Shown here: positions 1-5,515 of the stretch, piece by piece
Layout: every line of letters begins with the position of its first letter
How positions within the stretch are numbered: position 1 is the stretch's first letter
NCBI GenBank assembly: GCA_964555625.1
Contig: CAZKTE010000017.1
Location: 1-28,474, forward strand
Length of the DNA: 28,474 bases
Source of the DNA: CAZJKE01 sp964555625
Lineage (GTDB): Bacteria; Planctomycetota; Phycisphaerae; Phycisphaerales; SM1A02
Direction: 5' to 3'
Position numbers and translations under genes: made by a program
Notes under the pieces: model-generated
Databases searched by the model: none
What the model saw: only the letters and a program-made list of their open reading frames with translations
What the model was told of the DNA's origin: nothing

Positions 1-2
1 TC

Positions 3-113
3 CAACAGTACGACACGAGGCCAGACGAAATATCCACGCAGATCCAGTACACCCTGATGGAGAAACTTGCCGAGGTCCGTGGCAAGCAGGATCCCCGCAA
101 AGGCGAGAACTGA
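3..113 (+). CDS. C-terminal end of an unidentified protein (partial)
   Basis: An open frame runs in from the left edge and stops at TGA 111-113, giving 36 residues that end in ...GKQDPRKGEN. About three quarters of the codons end in G or C, as in the neighbouring genes, and no other frame here looks coding. The visible part is hydrophilic, probably helical, and rich in Lys, Glu and Gln, with no motif I recognise. Product and function cannot be named from this fragment. The next gene starts 58 nt downstream on the same strand. Confidence 0.5.
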   Translation, partial: QQYDTRPDEISTQIQYTLMEKLAEVRGKQDPRKGEN

Positions 114-171
114 ATTGCCTATCACTACGACGAACATCTCCCTTGCAGGAGGTTCTTGGGCAACTAGGCTG

Positions 172-1161
172 ATGGTTCACTTGAGATCAATCAACGCCAT
201 TATTCCACCCCTTTGCATCACTGCAGTTGCTGCGCTGTATTGCTGTGAAACTGCCTGCGCGGAGTATTTCCAGATCGGCCCACTGCCTGGAAACGCACCC
301 CAGAACTTCGATGATGTGTTTAGCAAGCATGTCGATGTGCTCGGGCTACACGTATATGCAACCAGCAACACCCCCAACAGCAAGGTGCTGCACGCTGCAA
401 ACATTCTCGCGCAGTGGATCGACAACAACGAAGACGGCGAGCCCGATGACGCCCTCGTACACGAGAAACTTGTCTCCCTGCATGCATCGATCATCATGTG
501 GCCCAGCGAGGGGCAGGCTGATCAAGACTTCGACAAGATCCCCGACTGGGTCTGGGACACGCTGGTCATGCAGCCACTCTTCGGCTTCGAGACAAATCCG
601 GGATACCCGGGGAACCAATGGTTTGACGCCTCCCTTGAGGAATGTCTCCATGTCGTGACTTGGGGCGGCTACTCGCGGGTCTACCCATCAGTATTCGGTG
701 AATTCCCCGGAAGCCAGATTGGGAAGGCCATGGATGCAAACATCGCAGGTGGCTATTACCACTACGACGACCCCACCTGCGACTATCCCTGCTTGGTGAC
801 CGAATATCACTACTGGGGGCTGACCTCAATCCTCGGCGCGCAGAACTATCCCTGGCGGATACCGGAGATCATCGGCGAGTGGGAGCTCTACAACCAGAAG
901 CTCGTCGCGAAGCATGACCCGGCGCTCTACGCGTTGCTAATTGACCCGCAGTGGTCATTTGCCAGCGTGCTGCCAGACGGATCCTACGAGCCCATCATCT
1001 GCCCGGCAGACGTCGACGGAAGCGGTAGCGTGGACGTGACCGACATCTTGGCTGTGATCAATGGCTGGGGCGGGAGCGGAAGCGGAGACGTAACCGGTGA
1101 TGGCACCGTCGACGTGGCCGACATCCTGGCAGTCATCAATGCTTGGGGCCCCTGCCCATGA
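172..1161 (+). CDS. secreted protein with C-terminal dockerin-type repeats, possible metal site
   Basis: I start at ATG 172 rather than at the further upstream in-frame ATG 67, because the protein then opens with a signal peptide: MVHLRS, a hydrophobic stretch, and a likely cut after ACA at residue 30. An AGGAGG lies at 147-152, rather far upstream. The 329-residue product has an EF-hand-like acidic loop (DNNEDGEPDD, about residues 84-93), an E-E-C-L-H motif at 156-160 within a conserved-looking aromatic stretch, and further acidic and aromatic residues (EYHYW near 211) that could bind metal. The last 50 residues are two dockerin-like repeats, each with a D-x-D/T-G-x-x-x-V-D-V Ca2+ loop followed by ILAVINxWG. 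In clostridia dockerins bind cohesins; in Planctomycetes such tails are common on exported proteins and their partner is unclear. The catalytic role is unknown; a zinc-hydrolase-like activity is only a guess. Confidence 0.8.
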   Translation: MVHLRSINAIIPPLCITAVAALYCCETACAEYFQIGPLPGNAPQNFDDVFSKHVDVLGLHVYATSNTPNSKVLHAANILAQWIDNNEDGEPDDALVHEKLVSLHASIIMWPSEGQADQDFDKIPDWVWDTLVMQPLFGFETNPGYPGNQWFDASLEECLHVVTWGGYSRVYPSVFGEFPGSQIGKAMDANIAGGYYHYDDPTCDYPCLVTEYHYWGLTSILGAQNYPWRIPEIIGEWELYNQKLVAKHDPALYALLIDPQWSFASVLPDGSYEPIICPADVDGSGSVDVTDILAVINGWGGSGSGDVTGDGTVDVADILAVINAWGPCP

Positions 1162-1454
1162 ATGGTCTGAAGCGGATCTTCCACGTCAACTCGACCCTGC
1201 AACTTGTAGTCGTCTTCCTCGTCTTCTCTCTGACGGGCTCGGCGGCGGTGCTGGTTGCCCACCCCCTCATGGACGTAGCGGGGATCACGCGCGATGTGCT
1301 TCCGCCGCTTGCCTTCTGGCCACTGCGGATCGCGATCGTGTTCATCGCTTACCAAGTGATGCTCGTTGCAATCGGCGCGCTGTTCGGCCAAGGGCCCTAC
1401 TTCTGGGCTATGGAAAAACGGATACTTCGACGTTTGGGTATTCGCCTGAACTGA
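1158..1454 (+). CDS. small membrane protein, DUF6787-like
   Basis: This 98-residue protein has two membrane segments (about residues 13-36 and 51-75), each flanked by charged ends. It finishes with GQGPYFWAMEKRILRRLGI, a pattern I associate with the DUF6787 family of short bacterial membrane proteins: first helix, loop, second helix, then G-Q-x-P-[YF]-F before a basic amphipathic tail. ATG 1158 overlaps the TGA of the secreted dockerin protein (ATGA), so translation is probably coupled. An in-frame ATG at 1143 inside the upstream gene is less likely. The family has no known function. The methyltransferase gene follows after 28 nt and may share the transcript. Confidence 0.7.
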   Translation: MNGLKRIFHVNSTLQLVVVFLVFSLTGSAAVLVAHPLMDVAGITRDVLPPLAFWPLRIAIVFIAYQVMLVAIGALFGQGPYFWAMEKRILRRLGIRLN

Positions 1455-1482
1455 CCGCAGCGTCGGCTACGCCCCCATCGCC

Positions 1483-2157
1483 ATGTCTCGACGGACGATC
1501 CAACTCGATGACCGCACCCACGAGTGGCTCTGTACCACCACGCTGCGAGAGACCCCCCTCCAAGAGCGCTTGCGCAACGCCATGGATGACCACCCCGAGG
1601 GGGAGATGCAGACATCGCCCGAGCAGGTGCAGTTCCTTGCGCTGCTAATAGAGGCCATCGGCGCAAGGCGGGTCATCGAAGTCGGCGTCTTCACCGGCTA
1701 CAGCGCCTTGGGGATGGCGTTGGCGCTGCCCGAAGACGGATCGCTCGTTGCCTGTGACACAAGCGAGGAGTACATGGCAGTCGCCCAGTCGTGGTGGGAC
1801 CAGGCCGGGGTGTCCAATCGCATCGAGCCGCGGGTCGGCCCGGCCAGCGAGACCCTTGATGCCCTCATTTCAGGCGGCCAAAGCGGCACCTTCGACTTGG
1901 CGTACATCGACGCAGACAAGACCGGCTACAGCGGGTACTACCACCAGTGCCTGCAACTGGTGCGAAGCGGGGGACTCATCACGTTTGACAATATGCTCCG
2001 AGGCGGAAGAGTTGCCGACCCCACGATTGACGATGCGTCAACAGTCGCAACCAGAGCACTCGTGCAAGAACTGCAGGCTGATGACCGCGTGGCTTTCAGC
2101 CTCCTCCCCATCGGCGACGGGCTGGGGCTGGCCTGCCCGCGGGGCGTCAGTCCTTGA
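1483..2157 (+). CDS. class I SAM-dependent O-methyltransferase (caffeoyl-CoA OMT family)
   Basis: This 224-residue protein fits the Methyltransf_3 / cation-dependent O-methyltransferase family (usual length 210-230). SAM motif I is VIEVGVFTGYSALGMA at about residues 64-79. The acidic residue that binds the ribose is in ACDTSEE (near 92). The metal-binding residues sit in YIDADK (about 141-146) and TFDN (167-170). The enzyme would move a methyl group from SAM to a hydroxyl of a catechol-like small molecule in the cytoplasm; the substrate cannot be predicted. No clear Shine-Dalgarno precedes ATG 1483. The 3' end overlaps the convergent gene by 11 nt. Confidence 0.88.
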   Translation: MSRRTIQLDDRTHEWLCTTTLRETPLQERLRNAMDDHPEGEMQTSPEQVQFLALLIEAIGARRVIEVGVFTGYSALGMALALPEDGSLVACDTSEEYMAVAQSWWDQAGVSNRIEPRVGPASETLDALISGGQSGTFDLAYIDADKTGYSGYYHQCLQLVRSGGLITFDNMLRGGRVADPTIDDASTVATRALVQELQADDRVAFSLLPIGDGLGLACPRGVSP

Positions 2158-2404
2158 CCTTGTAGACCTTGTCGGTGCGCCGAGCGCGCTTGGGAACCTT
2201 AATCCCCACGCCAGTCCCCTTCTTGGCGGACTCGACCTCTTGGCCATCTAGTTGCATCGCATCGATCGTCAGCGTGAAGTCGCTGGTGTGCCCCTTGATC
2301 CGGACTGTGTCGCCGACCTTCAAGGTCCCCTTGTCCACCTCGATCACCGCCACGGAGAGATTCCCGAACCAATGGGTGATGTGACCGATCTGCTTCTCGC
2401 TCAT
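2147..2404 (-). CDS. mini translation-factor-like protein (EF-Tu domain II fold)
   Basis: The 85-residue product resembles the second beta-barrel domain of translational GTPases standing alone: GHITHWFGNLSVAVIEV, then KGTLKVGDTVRIKGHTSDFTLTI, then GTGVGIKVPKRARRTDKVYKV. The motif 'G-x-L-x-V-G-D-x-[IV]-x-[IF]-x-G' is typical of that domain. No GTP-binding domain is present. Such proteins are usually annotated 'translation elongation factor-like' and their role is unknown. A strong Shine-Dalgarno (GGAGGAGG read on the minus strand, at 2411-2418) lies just upstream of ATG 2404. The 3' end overlaps the convergent methyltransferase by 11 nt. Confidence 0.8.
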   Translation of the reverse strand: MSEKQIGHITHWFGNLSVAVIEVDKGTLKVGDTVRIKGHTSDFTLTIDAMQLDGQEVESAKKGTGVGIKVPKRARRTDKVYKVKD

Positions 2405-2491
2405 GGAACACCTCCTCCCCCGGTCATCGCCGTGAGCGTACCCGATCCGCCACGCGAGGAGGAACCATGGCCGTGCGTTGCAGCAACTCCC

Positions 2492-2497
2492 TAGAAT
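2492..2497 (+). promoter_or_regulatory. candidate -10 element (TAGAAT) for the asparaginase-type gene
   Basis: TAGAAT matches five of six bases of the sigma-70 -10 consensus and ends 6 nt before the GTG start at 2504, so transcription would begin at or next to the start codon, giving a leaderless message. I see no convincing -35 box at the right distance, so this is tentative. Confidence 0.3.
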
Positions 2498-2503
2498 CGG
2501 GTC

Positions 2504-3400
2504 GTGGCCCCCCTGCTGCTTTCAACCTGGAACTTCAGCCTGCCGATCGTCGAAGCCCACTACCCGCGGCTTGTCACGGCCGGAAGTGCGATGGACGTTG
2601 TCGAGGCCTGCGCGCAGGTCGCCGAACTGGACGCGGAACTCGGCTCGGTGGGGTTTGGCGGCACGCCAGATCGCGATGGCCACGTCACGCTTGATGCGGC
2701 AGTCATGCTCTCACCTGCCCGCAGTGGCAGCGTCGGGGGCCTTGAGCGGCACATACACGCCGTCAGCGTCGCCCGCATGGTCATGGAGCGCACCAGGCAC
2801 AAGATGCTCGTGGGTTCGGCTGCCGACGACTTTGCCGATGCCCAAGGGATGGAAAGCGAGAACCTGCTCTCGAAGAAGGCCCGCCAACGCTGGGAACGAT
2901 GGCGCAAGTCCAACGCCCCGCCTGTCTCGCCCCTTCCAACCGGTGCCCCCGATTCCAGCCACGACACCATTGGCACACTTGCGCTCGATGCAGGAGGGAC
3001 GATTGCGGGCTCCTGCAGCACCAGCGGGTCGGCTTGGAAGGTCCCAGGCCGGGTGGGCGATTCGCCAATCATTGGCCATGGCCTCTACGTCGATCCCGCT
3101 CGAGGCGCGGCCACCGCCACGGGTCTTGGCGAGCTCATCAGCGGTGTCTGCGGATCCTTCCTAGTCGTCGAGTTGATGGGCCGGGGGGCAAGCCCGGCAG
3201 AAGCCGTCCATGACACGCTGGCACGACTAGCGGAGGCATGGGATCTCGAGCAGAATCATCAGGCGGCCTTTATCGCCATGAGTCCACATGGCGACTGGGC
3301 TGGGGGGGCGCTGCGAAATGGATTCAAGATCGCCGCCGCAACGGAGGCTGGCTGTTTGCTGCACGATCCACAGGTGGTCTTGCATCCCCAAGATGGCTGA
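2504..3400 (+). CDS. N4-glycosylasparaginase / isoaspartyl peptidase-type Ntn hydrolase
   Basis: This 298-residue protein belongs to the asparaginase 2 family of Ntn hydrolases, which cut themselves in front of a Thr that becomes the nucleophile. The N-terminal half has the STWNF start, GSVGFGGTPDRDG (about 47-59) and LDAAVM. The cleavage site is HD-TIGTLALD, with Thr155 as the predicted nucleophile. The substrate-binding region follows: STSGSAWKVPGRVGDSPIIGHGLYVD (about 172-197), including Arg183, which in the family holds the substrate alpha-carboxylate. No signal peptide is visible, so it is probably cytoplasmic, unlike lysosomal relatives. It would release Asp from N-glycosyl-asparagine or a related beta-aspartyl compound. 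The start is GTG 2504: in this frame a TAG at 2492 closes the upstream side. Confidence 0.88.
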   Translation: MAPLLLSTWNFSLPIVEAHYPRLVTAGSAMDVVEACAQVAELDAELGSVGFGGTPDRDGHVTLDAAVMLSPARSGSVGGLERHIHAVSVARMVMERTRHKMLVGSAADDFADAQGMESENLLSKKARQRWERWRKSNAPPVSPLPTGAPDSSHDTIGTLALDAGGTIAGSCSTSGSAWKVPGRVGDSPIIGHGLYVDPARGAATATGLGELISGVCGSFLVVELMGRGASPAEAVHDTLARLAEAWDLEQNHQAAFIAMSPHGDWAGGALRNGFKIAAATEAGCLLHDPQVVLHPQDG

Positions 3401-3534
3401 TCAAGACAGGGCTGTCGCACCTGCGAACCCACACCCAGCAGCAGGAACAGGATCACACATGTCAACCCGGTCAGCAGAAGTGCGATCAGGAACGACTTTG
3501 CCAGATTTCCGAGCTCTCTGGCAACTAGCCACGT

Positions 3535-3786
3535 TTAGATGGCTAACTGCGCGCCGAGTGAGAGCAGGTTGATGAGCAGCGTGCTTTCGTCGCCAGACTT
3601 CAACAAAGACTGGAGCACGACACTGGCGATGATGTATGCCATCGTCCCCTTGAAGCAGATGGACCACGCGTCGCGAAACGTGTTGGCCTCACCGACCACC
3701 ATCCTTAAGCAGAACCGAAGCATCGGCGCCAAGATGCAGGCAAAGAGCGTGCCGAAGGCCAGACCAAGCAGGATGATCGGAAGCAT
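3535..3786 (-). CDS. small hydrophobic membrane protein, possibly cut short by an in-frame TAA
   Basis: From ATG 3786 the frame codes 83 residues with hydrophobic segments near 1-28, 48-62 and 68-83, and stops at TAA 3537-3535 right in the middle of the last segment. The same frame continues past the TAA without a stop as TWLVARELGNLAKSF followed by a clean membrane helix (FLIALLLTGLTCVILFLLL). This looks like the missing C-terminal half of the protein. The ATG lies 17 nt after the STAS gene stop, so the two probably form an operon. I do not recognise the family. It may be a nonsense allele, a sequencing error (TAC to TAA would restore Tyr), or a truly short protein. Confidence 0.6.
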   Translation of the reverse strand: MLPIILLGLAFGTLFACILAPMLRFCLRMVVGEANTFRDAWSICFKGTMAYIIASVVLQSLLKSGDESTLLINLLSLGAQLAI

Positions 3787-3803
3787 GCGCCCCGCCTATC
3801 GAC

Positions 3804-4172
3804 TCAACTGGCCTTGCGGGCAGCAACGTAGCCGGGCAGTGGCGGCATGCGACAGACGTCGAGCACGTCCATAACCTGAGATGAGCCGACGATGTGCACC
3901 ATGGTTCCCTGGCGGTCCGCTCGCCGCAGCAGCGCGACGATACACGCCGCCAACTTGGTGTCGGCACGAACCACGCGGGTGAGGTTGAGCCAGATCTCCG
4001 GCGGCGTCTGGGCGAGGGCGAGGATGGAGGACTGCCAGAAGGCGCGCACCGCATCGCAGTTGCTCAGATCGCCTGCGGCGACGACTGCGCGGCTGCCGCA
4101 GGGGTCACCGCCGACGCAGTAGGCGTGTGGACGTGGGTATGCGTGCTCACCGCTGGAATCGATTGCGATCAT
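3804..4172 (-). CDS. STAS-domain protein (anti-sigma-antagonist / MlaB-like)
   Basis: I choose ATG 4172 because the minus strand shows GAGGAGGG about 7 nt upstream; a longer frame to 4247 lacks this. The 122-residue product ends with a STAS-like half: IWLNLTRVVRADTKLAACIVALLRRADRQGTMVHIVG. The position equivalent to the phospho-acceptor Ser of the DSSG motif carries Thr (ADTKLA). STAS domains act as switches in partner-switching sigma control or as a subunit of Mla-type lipid transporters. Which applies is unknown, since no kinase, phosphatase or Mla permease is nearby. It is followed by the small membrane protein gene, suggesting a shared role at the membrane. It is divergent from the mazG-like gene, with 89 nt between the starts. 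Confidence 0.7.
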   Translation of the reverse strand: MIAIDSSGEHAYPRPHAYCVGGDPCGSRAVVAAGDLSNCDAVRAFWQSSILALAQTPPEIWLNLTRVVRADTKLAACIVALLRRADRQGTMVHIVGSSQVMDVLDVCRMPPLPGYVAARKAS

Positions 4173-4261
4173 GCCATTGCCCTCCTCGGCAGTACGCGGA
4201 CAACCACCGCGTCCGAGAATCCCTTTCGTGGTTGCCTCAGATTCCATGTACAGTCCCGGCG

Positions 4262-4558
4262 ATGGCGACGGACCTCACGTTCAAGGACTTCCAGGCCCTC
4301 ATCTACGAGCGGTACTTTGAGACCGACAATGCACGTGGCGCCGGAAATACCTTCCTCTGGCTGGCAGAGGAGTTTGGCGAGCTGGCCGAAGCGATTGGCC
4401 GCCATGAGCGAGGGGACGGGGACCCGGCGAATCTGGCCGAGGAGTTTGCCGACCTGCTGGCGTGGATCGCCACCATGGCCAACATCACGGACGTGGATCT
4501 GGCCACCGCCATCCATGACAAGTACGTCAAGGACGGCGGCCCAAGCGGAGTGAAGTAG
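4262..4558 (+). CDS. MazG-like nucleotide pyrophosphohydrolase
   Basis: The 98-residue protein has the compact all-alpha NTP-PPase pattern: an E-x-x-E helix (LAEEFGELAEAIGR, about 34-47) and, after a short loop, EEFADLLAWIATMANI (about 59-74). The E-x-x-E and E-x-x-D residues bind Mg2+ in this superfamily. It would hydrolyse (d)NTPs to the monophosphate and pyrophosphate, probably as a house-cleaning enzyme. The start ATG 4262 is inferred from the family's short N-terminus. TACAGT at 4249-4254 could be a -10 element only 7 nt ahead. The gene ends 2 nt before trpA, so the two are almost certainly co-transcribed. Confidence 0.8.
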   Translation: MATDLTFKDFQALIYERYFETDNARGAGNTFLWLAEEFGELAEAIGRHERGDGDPANLAEEFADLLAWIATMANITDVDLATAIHDKYVKDGGPSGVK

Positions 4559-4560
4559 CC

Positions 4561-5346
4561 ATGGGACGCCTGAGCGACATCCTCGAGGCGAATCGCAGCG
4601 CGGGCCACGGCTCGCTGATCCCATTCGTCGTTGCCGGCGATCCGTCGCTTGACGCCACCGGCCACGCCATCCTTGCAATGGCCAATGCCGGGGCCGATGT
4701 CATCGAGATCGGCATTCCCTTCAGTGATCCGATCGCAGACGGCCCGGTGATCGCCGCCGCCATGCATCGCGCCTTGGCGCACGGGACCACGGCCGCGAGC
4801 GTCCTTGCGATGGTGGCCTCCATTCGTCAACAGTGCCCGGCCGCACTGGTGGCCATGGTCAGCAACTCCATCGTCCGCCGCCTCGGGGGAGGCGCGTTTG
4901 TCCATCACCTTGCTGACGCGGGCTTCGACGGGCTGATCGTCCCGGACATCGACGACGCTGAGGCCGCGGACCTGGCAGCCGCCTGCAGCGAGCGGGACAT
5001 GGGCTTCACGATGCTCGTGGCACCCACCACCACGCCCGATCGCCTGGCCACGCTGGCCAAGCGATCCAGTGGCTTTCTCTACCTCCTGGCTCGCGTGGGA
5101 CTCACCGGGGAGTCCTCCGGAGCCCCGGACATTGCAGGCCGCGTGGAGGAGGCCCGGGCGGTCACTGATCTTCCTTTGGCCGTGGGGTTCGGGATCTCGA
5201 CCGCCCAGCACGTGGCTGCCGTCACCGGCTGCGCCGATGCTGCGGTCGTCGGCTCGGCGCTCGTGCGCCGGATGGCCGAGTCCGATGACCCGGCCGTCGT
5301 GGCCGGCGAGTTCATTGCCCAACTCGCCGCGCCGATCCGCGCCTGA
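4561..5346 (+). CDS. trpA: tryptophan synthase alpha chain
   Basis: The 261-residue TIM-barrel protein makes indole and glyceraldehyde-3-phosphate from indole-3-glycerol phosphate and passes indole to the beta chain. The signature is clear: VIEIGIPFSDPIADGPVIAAA with catalytic Glu49 and Asp60, the same numbering as in the classical enzyme. Further family sites are VPDIDDAEA (near 126-134), FLYLLARVGLTGESS with the mobile loop (about 176-191) and the phosphate-binding GFGIST and VVGSALV segments near the end. Length is normal (about 260-270). No trpB is next door; instead the gene follows mazG at 2 nt spacing and precedes glnN by 169 nt. The split from trpB is mildly unusual, because the two are adjacent in most bacteria. 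Confidence 0.95.
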   Translation: MGRLSDILEANRSAGHGSLIPFVVAGDPSLDATGHAILAMANAGADVIEIGIPFSDPIADGPVIAAAMHRALAHGTTAASVLAMVASIRQQCPAALVAMVSNSIVRRLGGGAFVHHLADAGFDGLIVPDIDDAEAADLAAACSERDMGFTMLVAPTTTPDRLATLAKRSSGFLYLLARVGLTGESSGAPDIAGRVEEARAVTDLPLAVGFGISTAQHVAAVTGCADAAVVGSALVRRMAESDDPAVVAGEFIAQLAAPIRA

Positions 5347-5377
5347 AAAAAGCGTGTGATTCGCGGTACTCGGGGGG

Positions 5378-5410
5378 TTCAAAAAGAGCCGTATGGCGGC
5401 CATACTGCTC
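5378..5410 (+). promoter_or_regulatory. candidate glnN promoter overlapped by a palindromic operator
   Basis: TTCAAA (5378-5383) and CATACT (5401-5406) are separated by exactly 17 nt and each matches four of six sigma-70 consensus bases. The spacer and -10 are covered by a 15-bp perfect dyad, GTATGGC-G-GCCATAC (5391-5405). After one mismatch the dyad extends to GAGC...GCTC at 5386-5410. A repressor bound here would block the promoter. The predicted start near 5413 leaves a leader of about 100 nt before glnN. The regulator is unknown. A dyad this long in 169 nt of intergenic DNA is unlikely to be chance, but no binding was shown. Confidence 0.45.
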
Positions 5411-5515
5411 TCTGGTGACATGGGCCACGTCGCCACCGTGTAGCGTCGGCGGGGAGAGCGAGACCACTGGAGGGTCGCAGCGCCGGCATGGAGGCCAAGC
5501 TACGCAAGGGATGCG

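Noticed and set aside
4303..5436. 377-residue open frame on the minus strand
   Set aside because: Antisense to mazG and trpA, both with clear family motifs; no ribosome site or domain.
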